DNA from: Neocallimastix lanati (nom. inval.)
Lineage: Eukaryota; Neocallimastigomycota; Neocallimastigomycetes; Neocallimastigales; Neocallimastigaceae
Direction of reading: 5' to 3'
DNA: 45,000 nt
Assembly (NCBI GenBank): GCA_016946835.1
Contig: JACVTC010000128.1
Coordinates: 332,501 to 377,500, forward strand
In this document: positions 1 through 14,012 of the stretch, one piece after another
Numbering within the stretch: position 1 is the stretch's first letter
How the letters are laid out: every line of letters begins with the position of its first letter
Position numbers and translations under genes: made by a program
Notes under the pieces: generated by a model
Told to the model about the DNA's origin: nothing
Databases searched by the model: none
The model's input: only the letters and a program-made list of their open reading frames with translations

Positions 1-4720
<4,720 letters not shown>

Positions 4721-5576
4721 ATTATACAATGTTTAATTTTATAATTTCTATATATTTCTAATGAAAATTTTAATTTATGAGGTTCAAACTTCTATAATAT
4801 ATTGAATTTAATTTATTTTTATTTATTCGACTTATTTTTTTTTTTTTTATACTATAATTATTTTTTTATTGGTTGCTAATAGAATAAAAGATATTTAAAA
4901 TGTCTATAATTGATTATTAAATATGAATATTATACTTATAAAAAGTCAAAGACCTACAATAAAATTATTAAAATATATATAAAATATTAATAAATTAATT
5001 ATCATTAATTTAATAATTTATTTTATTTTAGTAATTATAAAAATGTTTTAATAATAAATGAATTATTAAATTATTAATTGAAAAAAAAAAAAAAAAATGA
5101 TATGAATATTGATGTAATATAAATTTTATATTGATTTTAAATTGAATTTAAAATTAAATTATATAAAAATTTTCATATGGTTTATATAGATATTTTTTTT
5201 ATAAAAGAGATTAAAATATTTTATTATTATTAAATTTAAAAGGTATTTAAATTTAAGTATTTAATGGTTTTAATTTATATTTAATGTACCTTTCAATATT
5301 CCTTTTTAAAAATATTGTGGAAAAAAAATTTTTATAATTATTAAAAATTTATTATTTAAATTTAAATTTATTTATTCATTTATCATTTTTTGATCATTTA
5401 TTCAATATATTGATGTATTAATGTATCATTAATACTTATTAATAATTGATTATGTAATATATTATCTAATACATGTCAATTTTTTTTTAAAAAAAAAAAA
5501 TAATAATAATCAAGTATTTAATAAAATAAAAACAGAATATAAAACAAGAAAATTTTTTTAAATTATAATTTAGTTA

Positions 5577-5764
5577 TATTTTTTTTTGTCTACAAAAATC
5601 TATAATATTTAATTTATTTTATTCTTTTTTTGAATTAAAATAAATATAAAAATTATTTAAATATATATATATTTTTTTTTGTCTACAAAAATCTATAATA
5701 TTTAATTTATTTTATTCTTTTTTTGAATTAAAATAAATATAAAAATTATTTAAATATATATATA
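5577..5764. repeat. 93-bp tandem duplication
   Basis: Two virtually identical copies lie head to tail. Each contains GTCTACAAAAATCTATAATA, starting at 5588 and at 5681, and each ends in ATTTAAATATATATAT. The offset is 93 bp. The near-identity in a neutral AT-rich background points to a recent duplication. No coding role is visible. Confidence 0.9.
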
Positions 5765-6401
5765 ACTATATATATAATTAGATTTATAAAAATAAAAATA
5801 TTATTTAATTATTTCCTAAAGCTACTGAAGCTTTACAATATTTATATAATTTGAATTTTTTCCTAATATTAAAAGTATACAATTAAAACTACCAAAAACT
5901 CTAAAAAAAAAAAAAAAATTCTTAATATTTCTAACTATTATCTTATAAAATAATATATATATATATAATATAAATTTTTAATGATATTGAATGAAGTTGA
6001 GTAACTAACAAATAATACATGTTTAGTTTATGACAAAATTTCTTTAAAGTTATAGTAAAATAATATATATTATTAAAAAATAAATAGTAAATTACACTTT
6101 TTTTTTTATATAATAAATATTTTGAATAGGAAGAATTTAAAATAATCAAGATATAATAATATTAAATGGATAACATATTACATATATTATTTATTTATTT
6201 TTTTGACTAAGAAGTGAAGAATACATTTCCATTGATTTATTTATTAATTATAAAAATATTAATATATTGTATACAAAATATTATTTAATAAAAAAGATAT
6301 AGAAGGTAATATTTGTAAAAAAAGATTATTTACTATATATAATATTATAATATTTATAATATTTTAGATTAGGAATTGACTTTATTCTTATTTTTTTTTT
6401 A

Positions 6402-6560
6402 TGGCCGTAATTATTGCGAACTCTAACTTTATTTACTTAATCATTTATTAATTACATGAATACTTTTTTTTTATTTTTTTTTATACATAGCCGCAATTAT
6501 TACAATTATTGAGAACTTTAACTTTATTTACTTATTTATTTATTAATTACACGATTTTTT
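6402..6560. repeat. Imperfect direct repeat
   Basis: Two diverged copies follow each other. ATGGCCGTAATTATTGCGAAC (from 6402) matches ATAGCCGCAATTATTACAATT (from about 6487), followed by the shared CTTTATTTACTTA and TTATTAATTACA and then a T run. The copies are older than those at 5577. No function is visible. Confidence 0.6.
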
Positions 6561-6599
6561 TTTTTTAAAAAAAAAAAAATAAAAAAAAAAAAAACATAA

Positions 6600-6650
<51 letters not shown>

Positions 6651-6839
6651 ATATTATTTGTCTAATTAGAGTATTATAATATTTTAAATAAATGTAATAT
6701 TCAAAAATTCAAAAAAAAAAAAAAAAAATCATATGCAACGAACCTCGACTCCAAATTATAAAATTACTATTTAAAGTAATTCTTATTCCAGATTAGACTT
6801 TGAATTAATAATATGAAAGAAATTATAGTTTTCTCCTTT

Positions 6840-7002
6840 AGAGGTTAGCCTGTCTTACTGTATTTTCAGCGTTTAACTCTCCTAGTTAGTTTGTGCTTCT
6901 ACCAGTGGCATAGCAATCTTTGTTGAATACTAGCACTAGGCATAATTTCCGTGAAGAGGCCGCAGATTGCACCAAGAATGGTGTCTTAGAATAATCACCA
7001 GA
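6840..7002 (-). pseudogene. Diverged LINE ORF C-terminal fragment
   Basis: The minus strand reads GDYSKTPFLVQSAA near 6995-6955 and LNAENTVRQA near 6880-6850. These align with GAYSDTPFLVVTAA and VNAEETVRKA at the C-terminus of the LINE frame at 7980-9200. Stops interrupt the fragment and it is clearly older than the two neighbouring copies. A 10-bp inverted repeat lies across its upstream edge (6990-7020). Confidence 0.65.
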
Positions 7003-7020
7003 AATTATTTGGTGATTATT
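6990..7020. repeat. Perfect 10-bp inverted repeat (hairpin)
   Basis: AATAATCACC at 6990-6999 and GGTGATTATT at 7011-7020 are perfect complements around an 11-base loop. The left arm is inside the diverged LINE fragment (it encodes the GDYS end) and the right arm is just outside. It could mark an inversion junction formed when the old element inserted. Confidence 0.7.
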
Positions 7021-7283
7021 TATAATTTAAATTAACAATGTTTGCATTTCTTCCAGAAAGAAGGAGGTTATACAATCGACGAAGTTTAACTTTGTTTAAA
7101 AATATTGTTAACTAATTGTCTTTGTTTCCCATCATTAACTTTAATTTTTTTATATATTGAACACCCGCCATGATAAGCACTCAATATAACATAATAAATA
7201 TTATTATCATAATCCTTTTCTGAATCTAAAGAAACATCCAAGTATTTTTGTTCAATTATCAATGCAAACTTCAAAAAGATATC
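7021..7283 (-). other. Short unidentified ORF remnant beside the LINE 3' end
   Basis: A minus-strand frame of about 60 codons (stop near 7086, open to about 7283) encodes ALIIEQKYLDVSLDSEKDYD followed by NNIYYVILSAYHGG. Its base and residue composition is more protein-like than the surrounding spacer. It ends at the poly(A) tail of the older LINE copy, so that element may have inserted into a gene and separated it from its 5' part. I do not recognise the family. A chance frame remains possible. Confidence 0.3.
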
Positions 7284-7373
7284 TTTTTTTTAACGGCAGC
7301 AAACTTTTTTCATCTTTATTAATTAAATATTTGAAAAAATACATGTAATAAAAAGGAAAAAAAAATAATAATA

Positions 7374-7406
<33 letters not shown>

Positions 7407-7724
7407 TAAAAAAATAAACAAAACAAAAAAAAAAAAAAAAAAAAAAACACAAAATAAAATAAAATAAAATAATGGTATAATATATTCTAGTTTCATTTAA
7501 TTAATATCTGGAAGACTTCATAAGGGCATTATTATTATTATACTGAAGCATAATAATTAATTTTGACTTCACAATGTTAATCATAATTTTAAGATACGAA
7601 ATTATGATCTTCATTGGTTGCGCTAGCCCTGCTGGCCTTTCTTACTGTATCTTCAGCATTGATGCTCTTGATAGTAGTAGTACGATTCGATTTGAACCTA
7701 TTGAACAAAGATCATTGCTGGCCA
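7284..7724 (-). mobile_element. Older LINE copy (copy B), 3' part
   Basis: On the minus strand this is the 3' end of a non-LTR element: the last codons of the ORF (ending NEDHNFVS, then stop), a 3' UTR, the terminus GTTTGCTGCCGTT, and a short A tail (T run 7284-7291 on the plus strand). It closely matches 7749-8110 of the neighbouring copy. It carries TGA where the other copy has TGG (GQQW), so its ORF was already dead. Its 5'-ward continuation is at 9217-9318, split off by copy A. Its A-rich 3' UTR at 7365-7447 has expanded relative to the other copy. Confidence 0.85.
7710..7724. repeat. Target-site duplication, left copy
   Basis: GATCATTGCTGGCCA is repeated exactly at 9202-9216. It flanks the inserted LINE copy A (7725-9201) and belongs to the interrupted older copy B on both sides. 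A 15-bp perfect duplication is the hallmark of target-primed reverse transcription. Confidence 0.93.
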
Positions 7725-9201
7725 TTTTTTTTTTTTTTTTTTTTTTTTAACGGCAGCAAACTTGTTTCATCTTTATTAATTAAATATTTGATAAAATACA
7801 TGTAATAAGATAATAAAAAAAGATAAAAAAAATAAACAAAAAAATAAAACACAAAATAAAATAAAATAATGGTATAATATATTCTAGTTTCATTTAATTA
7901 ATATTTGTAAGACTTCACAAGGGCATTATTATACTGAAGTATAATAATTAATTTTGACTTCGCAATGTTAATCATAATTTTAAGATACAAAATTATGATC
8001 TTCATTGGTTGCGCTAGCCCTGCTGGCCTTTCTTACTGTTTCTTCAGCATTGACGCTCTTGGTAGTAGTAGTACGATTCGATTTGAACCTATTGAACAAA
8101 GACCATTGCTGGCCAATAGCAATAGGTAAAATCGATTGAAGAAGTGCCGCAGTAACCACTAAGAACGGAGTATCAGAATAAGCACCTGATTTCATCTGGC
8201 ACTTAAATAGATCCTCCCATTCCCTTGTACTGTTATTAATACTTCGACCTCCAAGAAGGAAATTAAACACTTTTTCACACACACTAGAATCAATATACAC
8301 ATTATTTTCAATACTATTACTAACATTACTAAAAAAATTATTACTAATATTACTATAACTATTATTACTATTACTATTATTACTATTACTACTATTACTA
8401 TTACTATTATCATTATTACTATTAACTATATCATTTGTTAGGTTGCCACGGTAAAAAGCATTATATAAAAATAAGATTTTATCATTAACTTTACTACGAA
8501 TATGATTGAAAAAAGGACAATCAATTAACCAATGACTTATCCATTGATTATTACTTTTACAACAGGGACAATAATTAGGACACATTTGATCTACAATTTT
8601 AGCAGCTTTAGCAATTCTAGCATCTAATCTATATCCGCTTCGTGCTCTCAATAGCCAATAGAAACCATATGAAAGATCAGGATATTCATAACAAAGTTTA
8701 ATAAATTTTGATGTTTCTTCGAATTTGTTTTTGTCATAAAACTCAGCTTTAATAGAATTGATTTTCATATCTCTTTTCCAATAAAAATCCTTGATTTTAT
8801 TATCGTTATTACCTCTTTTCTCTAGTTTACGTTTAAGAGTTCTACTTTCTTTTGTCCATGTATATTTTCTAGATCTTGGAATATTATTAACAAAATAGGA
8901 AATAATACAATTTGAATCTTTCCACTTATCAAAACATTTGACTTGAGACAAAGCACACTTAGCTGACAATGGAGGAATATGTAAATCTTTTGAAATAGAA
9001 TATACATTAATAAATGATTTGGCTTTTTGTATACCTGCAAAGTAAGAGACTTTACTAAGTACATAAGAGTTAATTATAATCTTTTTAAATGGAATAGGAA
9101 TTTTGGAGTTTGAAAGAAATTTACTAACAGAAAAGAGAGCTTTAGTAACTTTAGAGTTAAGTAATTTAATAATAGGGTTCAATGATAAGCTTTTATCAAA
9201 T
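7725..9201 (-). mobile_element. Young 5'-truncated LINE copy (copy A)
   Basis: This non-LTR retrotransposon insertion, about 1.48 kb including its tail, is on the minus strand. It has a 24-base poly(A) tail (T run 7725-7748), the 3' terminus GTTTGCTGCCGTT, a 3' UTR of about 230 bases, and an uninterrupted ORF segment that runs to the 5' truncation at 9201. A perfect 15-bp duplication flanks it. It landed inside another copy of the same family. The endonuclease and most of the reverse transcriptase are missing, so this copy cannot move by itself. Confidence 0.93.
7980..9200 (-). CDS. C-terminal part of LINE ORF2-like polyprotein (5'-truncated)
   Basis: About 406 codons are open, beginning FDKSLSLNPIIKLLN at the truncation point with no true ATG of its own. 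The opening resembles the region after the reverse transcriptase palm in non-LTR elements (IPFKKIIINSYVLSKVSYFAG). The line WLLRARSGYRLDARIAKAAKI followed by CPNYCPCC...HWLIDC is the C-terminal Cys/His knuckle typical of these ORFs. An Asn/Ser-rich low-complexity stretch of about 35 residues (near 8330-8440) comes before the final conserved block (GAYSDTPFLV... to NEDHNFVS). No catalytic YxDD motif is present because the 5' part is absent. If transcribed it would be a non-functional fragment. Confidence 0.8.
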   Translation of the reverse strand, partial: FDKSLSLNPIIKLLNSKVTKALFSVSKFLSNSKIPIPFKKIIINSYVLSKVSYFAGIQKAKSFINVYSISKDLHIPPLSAKCALSQVKCFDKWKDSNCIISYFVNNIPRSRKYTWTKESRTLKRKLEKRGNNDNKIKDFYWKRDMKINSIKAEFYDKNKFEETSKFIKLCYEYPDLSYGFYWLLRARSGYRLDARIAKAAKIVDQMCPNYCPCCKSNNQWISHWLIDCPFFNHIRSKVNDKILFLYNAFYRGNLTNDIVNSNNDNSNSNSSNSNNSNSNNSYSNISNNFFSNVSNSIENNVYIDSSVCEKVFNFLLGGRSINNSTREWEDLFKCQMKSGAYSDTPFLVVTAALLQSILPIAIGQQWSLFNRFKSNRTTTTKSVNAEETVRKASRASATNEDHNFVS

Positions 9202-9216
9202 GATCATTGCTGGCCA
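9202..9216. repeat. Target-site duplication, right copy
   Basis: GATCATTGCTGGCCA is identical to 7710-7724. Joining copy B across the insertion at this 15-mer restores its colinearity with copy A's own sequence (8096-8110 region). Confidence 0.93.
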
Positions 9217-9318
9217 ATAGCAATAGGTATAATCGATTGAAGAAGAGCCGCAGTAACCACCAAGAATGGAGTATCAGAGTAAGAACCTAATTTCATCTAG
9301 CACTTAAATAAGCCACCC
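9217..9318 (-). mobile_element. Older LINE copy (copy B), upstream part
   Basis: This continues copy B beyond the nested insertion. The minus strand encodes GSYSDTPFLVVTAALLQSI followed by IPIAIG, nearly the same as copy A. Similarity ends at about 9318, which is copy B's own 5' truncation or rearrangement point. Confidence 0.8.
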
Positions 9319-9322
9319 TAAA

Positions 9323-9508
9323 TGTTGCCCTTGTGGTGTCAGTATACCTGGTTTTTCTCACTGGATCTTTACTTGTAAAGAATTGGAAAATTACAGAAAT
9401 AATTCTTTACCTTTTCTATATGATCTCTTTTTTTTTTATGACAAAAACAGATTCGAAGAAACATCAAATTTTATAAAACTTTGTTGTGAATATCCTGATC
9501 TTCTGAGA
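9323..9508 (+). pseudogene. Two inverted, reordered LINE ORF fragments
   Basis: On the plus strand 9323-9428 reads CCPCGVSIPGFSHWIFTCKE, a Cys/His knuckle like CPCC...HWLIDC of copy A. Then 9434-9508 reads FYDKNRFEETSNFIKLCCEY, closely matching FYDKNKFEETSKFIKLCYEY. In the intact ORF the second block lies upstream of the first, so the pieces are both inverted relative to copies A and B and out of order. At least two events, or a template-switched insertion, are needed. Confidence 0.7.
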
Positions 9509-10433
9509 CTATTTTTCTTTTAATGGAAATACTAATGCCAATTTTAAAACCACCCCTAATTCGAGAATTCCAAAAGAATCCTAATTGATACTTAGGATAT
9601 TGAAATGTTTTGTCTTTGATTTTTGAGTCTTTAATTTCTGAGATAAATCCAAAATCATTCGCCTTGTAAATAATTGATTTTTTATCTTTTGAAGATTTGA
9701 AGACATATTATAATAAAAATAAAAATAAAAATAAAAATAAAAATAAAAATAAAAAATAAAAAAAAAAAAAATACAATAAAAGAAAATAATAATAATAATA
9801 AATACATAAAAAAAAATCAAATACATAAACTTATAAAATTAAATAATGTTATTTATAAGACATTCCCCATTTGTAGAATTTATTAAAAAGAATTCACAAA
9901 TATTTAGATTAATAAAAATCATCTTTATTTGAATATACTTTTTATAATTTATAATATCATTTTAATTTCAAAATTTTATTTATTAAAACTTTTACCTATT
10001 GTTCTATATTACTTAAATACTTCATAGCTCTTTATTATAATTTTTAAATAATATATTTACTGATTTCAATATACCTTAAAGAAACATATATATATCGTTT
10101 ATACTGTAAATAGTAAATTTAACTTCTTTTTACGTTCAATATACTGATTATTAATTTATTTTTTCCCTTCCTGTATACATTTTTTAATCCTCAATTATTT
10201 TTTTTTAATTTAATTCTTAAAATAACTTTTAAAATAAAACTTATATATCTCAAATTCATCAAATATATTATTTCTTCAATACAAATTTATTAAACACTTC
10301 AATTATACCTTTATATAAATTTTCTACCCCGATCATTTTTTTTTATATTATTTATTTTTCTATTATGATTTATATCAAAAATCAGTATATATAAATCTGT
10401 ACTATATATAATACTGAATAATATATATGATAT
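9509..10433. other. Intergenic, with (TAAAAA)n tract
   Basis: No supported gene lies here. A hexanucleotide TAAAAA repeat at about 9709-9757 gives spurious Tyr/Phe frames on the minus strand. The bases just below 10434 are the RPS5 3' flank; no specific polyadenylation motif can be told from the background. Confidence 0.55.
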
Positions 10434-11310
10434 TTAACGGTTGCTCTTAGCGACACGTTCAATTTCATCCTTCTTTTTGATGGCGTAAGAGTTAGAGGAA
10501 CCCTTAGCAGCGTTAATTAATTCTTCAGCAAGACATTCAGCGATGGTCTTGATGTTTCTGAAGGAGGCTTCACGAGCACCAGTGGTAAGAAGCCAGATAG
10601 CTTGGTTGACTCTTCTTAATGGAGAAACATCAACAGCTTGTCTTCTGACAGTACCGGATGAACCAATACGAGTAGAATCTTCACGTGGACCAGTGTTAGT
10701 AATAGCATCTAATAAAACTTGAATTGGGTTTTGGTCTGTAAGAAGGTGAATAATTTCGAAAGTGTGCTTAACAATACGGGTAGCCATGAGCTTCTTACCG
10801 TTGTTACGTCCGTGCATCATAAGAGAGTTGGTTAAACGTTCAACAATTGGACACTTTTATAATATATATTCAAAATATATAATATTTAATATTTTATCTA
10901 CAACTTAATTCTATATTAATTTTTATACATACTTGAGCCTTACGGAATCTCTTGACTTGGTAACGACCAGCAGTGTGTGGAAGGTAAACTGGATGACTGA
11001 TTTGAAGATAATCCTATAATATATTATTAATAATATTAATTATATATAATTTTTTATTTATTATAAAATAATATATTTCCTCTAAAAAAAAAAAAAAACT
11101 TACAGCAAGAGAAAGTTCCTTGGATTCAACTTCTTCGTAACTATAATTAAATTTCATAAATGTTTATATTAAGTAAATTACTTCATAATCCATTAAAATT
11201 ATTATTATAAAGTATATATAACAGTCCAATTTTACTAACCTCCACTTGTTGAAAAGACGTGGGGTAGAAGATTCGTTATTAATAATTTCCGCTGGCAAAG
11301 TTGCGGCCAT
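10434..11310 (-). CDS. RPS5: 40S ribosomal protein S5 (uS7), 4 exons
   Basis: Exons 11310-11240, 11140-11104, 11013-10933 and 10853-10434 join in phase to a 202-residue protein, the normal length for fungal RPS5. Diagnostic blocks are RLFNKWSYEEVE, then [19 protein letters not shown], then [56 protein letters not shown] and the end IERVAKSNR. uS7 binds the 3' major domain of 18S rRNA in the small-subunit head near the mRNA exit and E site. Exon 4 has a less AT-biased codon choice than the neighbouring genes, as expected for a highly expressed gene. The exon 4 acceptor is AAAAG. It is divergent from the hydrolase gene at 11711. Confidence 0.98.
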
Positions 11311-11710
11311 GTTGTTCTATCATTTCATTATATAACATTGAACACATTAATCATCCATTCATCATTAAAATAAATAAATTCATAAACACATCAAAACATT
11401 TTCATTATACCTTAGTCGTTAATTTACGCAACAATTAAAAGAGAAAGGATTAAACATAATTAACAGAAAGTTATTTTTAATCAAAGCTTAATTCTAAAGC
11501 TCTAATTGGTTACAATACTTATATATGATTGGATAAATATAGTTAAATATAATATTATGGATAATAATATATTAGAAATATATTATTATAATATATTTTT
11601 ATGTTTTAAAAAATTAAATTGAATTTTTTATATAAATTAAATATTTAATAATAAATATATATATCCAAATGTGATTATCAATTTTGTCCTACATATAGTT
11701 GGACTTAAAT
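11311..11710. promoter_or_regulatory. Divergent intergenic region, RPS5 / MBL hydrolase
   Basis: These 400 bases must hold the 5' regions of two head-to-head genes. A less AT-rich patch with the repeat-like TTAATTCTAAAGC/CTAATTGGTTA is seen near 11487-11512, the best candidate for a regulatory site. That is inferred from position and composition only, with no recognised factor motif. Confidence 0.35.
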
Positions 11711-12451
11711 ATGAAAATAAAAGTTTTAGGTACTCAATCACCATTTAATACTGAGGGACATAATTGCCCTGGTTTTATGATTGAAAATGGAGATAAAAAA
11801 TTTTTGTTAGATTGTGGAAGTGGTATTAATAGTTTAATAAAATTTCCGGAAGATTTAAAAAATTTATATATAATTATTAGTCATCTTCATCGAGATCATT
11901 ATACTGATTTATTTAATTTATTATATGCTTCATTCGTATTTAAAAGACAAAAAAAAATAAGCGAGAAAATAAATGTGTATTTACCTTCGACACCAAAATT
12001 GACGTATGAAGATATCATTAACGAAAAAGATTCTTTTGCTAAATTTGATATTATAACCGAAGAAAAAGAAATATTAGTTGATAACATAAAAATTACTTTT
12101 TCAAAAAATGATCATCCTGTTGAAACTTATTCGGTTAAAATAACTGATGGAATTCAAACAATAGTTTATACAGCTGATACGTCATATTCCTCAAAAAATA
12201 AAATAATTAAATTTTCAAAAGATGCTGATATATTAATAAGTGAAGCCAGTTTATTAGTTTCACATGGCTTTCCAGAAATTTGTAATCATTTAACAGCAAG
12301 ACAGGCTGCTCAAATAGCGAAAGAAGCAAATGTTAAAAAATTGGTTTTAACACATTTTTGGCCTGAGGAAGATTTAAAAAATTATTTTGATGAAGCAATA
12401 AAATTATTTAATAATGTTATTATTGCAAAAGAAAAGATGGAAATAGAATGA
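11711..12451 (+). CDS. Metallo-beta-lactamase-fold hydrolase (RNase Z-like subgroup), intronless
   Basis: 246 residues from the ATG at 11711; a TTG four codons upstream in frame is not a likely eukaryotic start. The HxHxDH motif is H58-L-H60-R-D62-H63. Other probable metal ligands are H135 (NDHP), D156 (TADTS) and H215 (LTHFWP). H193 in NHLTA sits where the HxT/HxS motif of RNase Z-like enzymes lies. The fold binds two zincs and hydrolyses phosphodiesters or esters; the substrate cannot be told from sequence. It lacks the long inserts of eukaryotic tRNase Z and looks like short clostridial MBL hydrolases. It is intronless, whereas most neighbours have many introns. Transfer from bacteria is an inference. 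Confidence 0.93.
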   Translation: MKIKVLGTQSPFNTEGHNCPGFMIENGDKKFLLDCGSGINSLIKFPEDLKNLYIIISHLHRDHYTDLFNLLYASFVFKRQKKISEKINVYLPSTPKLTYEDIINEKDSFAKFDIITEEKEILVDNIKITFSKNDHPVETYSVKITDGIQTIVYTADTSYSSKNKIIKFSKDADILISEASLLVSHGFPEICNHLTARQAAQIAKEANVKKLVLTHFWPEEDLKNYFDEAIKLFNNVIIAKEKMEIE

Positions 12452-12497
12452 ATGATTTTATAGTATTTTATTTTATTTACTTATTTATTTATTTATT

Positions 12498-12531
<34 letters not shown>

Positions 12532-13923
12532 CAAATAATAATATACTATAATAAATGAATAGGTAATTTTAAATTATTGTTTTTTATACGAAAGAAAGAT
12601 TTTTAATTATATAAAATTTATTATAACATTAATTTTTAGTAATTAATTTTTATTATATATATATATTTTACTTTAAGAAAAAAGTAAAGGATGAAAATAA
12701 ACATTATTTTTATTGATTATTATCATAAAGTATTATCAATATATATTGAATATTTAAAAATTAAATTTGGAAATTTCATTATGATTGAATTTTTAATTTT
12801 TTTGTTTTAAAAATACTTTAGTTGTACTTATTATGAAAATTAATTAAAGCAAAGTAAACACAAGAGCAAAAAATAATAATAATAATAATAATAATAATAA
12901 TTAGAAGTAAACTTTTATTAATGTATATAAGTACTATCTAATAATGAAAATGAAATATATTAAAAACTAAAAATTAAATTTTGTGATAAATGAATTTTTA
13001 TTTTAAATCTGTAGATATTTATAATAAAAGATATATATATAAATTTATTATTAATTTTTTCCTCTTTAATATTTAATATATTTAATAGTATTTAATAATT
13101 AAAATAAATTAAATATTAAAAAAGATAATTCTTATCCAAAATCATTAAATTTTTTAATATTTTTAATATTTTATTATAATAAAATATTTATTAATATTTG
13201 AATCTATATTTAATAAATATATGTATTAAAAATGATAATAAAAAAAAATTTTCATATTATATATATAATTTTAAAAATTAATAATAATTTTTTTTTAAAA
13301 AAAAGTCAAAAAATTAAAAAGTAAAAATAATTATAGAAAATCATGATTTTTTTTTCTTTTTTTTTTTTTTTTTTCCTTAATTTAAAGTTTTCCTTTTGAA
13401 ATTTTTTGAACTTATTTTCTATTTTCTATTTTTTTATTTTTTTTTTCTAATATATAATAAAAAATAATATAAAAATTGAGATATATATAATTTAATAATA
13501 ATATAAAGTAAACTTTCAAGTTATTGAAATAATAATTCTAAAAGATTATCCTATCTTAATTATTATATATAATACAATACAATATTATGAAGTAACATTA
13601 AAATATGATTTATAAATATTTATAATAGAAATTATATATTTTTATAAACTTAAGTTTATAATAAATATTAGTACTATTCATTATATATATATATATATAT
13701 TATTAGTAGTAGTATTATATTTTTAATTAGTATTTACAGATATCTATTATACTATTAAAATTTTTATAAAGCGTTATTTAATATAGAGATATTTAATAAA
13801 ATATTTAATAATTAAAAGAAGAAAAGTAATATAAAAAAATAAAAGAAGTTTAAGTAAATTTATTAAAATAATTTTGTGAGTGTTCTATAATTTATATTAT
13901 AAATAAGCAAACAAACAAACAAA

Positions 13924-13958
<35 letters not shown>

Positions 13959-14012
13959 ATAAAATAATTAGATATTAAGACGAAAAAACAATTATATATT
14001 TATATATTTAAA
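12452..14012. other. Intergenic, nothing recognised
   Basis: This has nearly pure AT content with (TTTA)n/(TTA)n at 12476-12530, (ATA)n near 12871-12902, T and A runs, and a 34-base A run at about 13925-13956 close to the next start codon. No protein-like frame and no RNA gene were seen on either strand. Confidence 0.55.

Larger units (their letters stand above)
4721..6839. other. Gene-free AT-rich interval
   Basis: No open frame here has protein-like composition. The interval holds poly(A)/poly(T) runs, T-run/A-run junctions (5481-5502 and 6548-6571), a 93-bp tandem duplication (5577-5764), an imperfect direct repeat (6402-6560) and an AAAT microsatellite (about 6597-6655). The first few hundred bases should contain the M16 promoter, but no motif stands out from the background. 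Confidence 0.6.

Noticed and set aside
4772-4800. GAGGTTCAAACTTC resembling a tRNA T-arm
   Set aside because: No matching acceptor, D or anticodon arms could be found around it.
7252-7452. Poly-Phe minus-strand ORF
   Set aside because: It arises from long A runs in the 3' UTR of the older LINE copy, not from coding.
7614-7805. Plus-strand ORF MVALALLAFLT with signal-peptide look
   Set aside because: It is antisense to the LINE ORF C-terminus (copy B) and runs into the poly(T) tail of copy A. The hydrophobic look comes from reversed Ala/Ser codons.
8192-8413. Val/Ile-rich minus-strand ORF
   Set aside because: It is an out-of-frame reading of the Asn/Ser repeat inside the LINE ORF.
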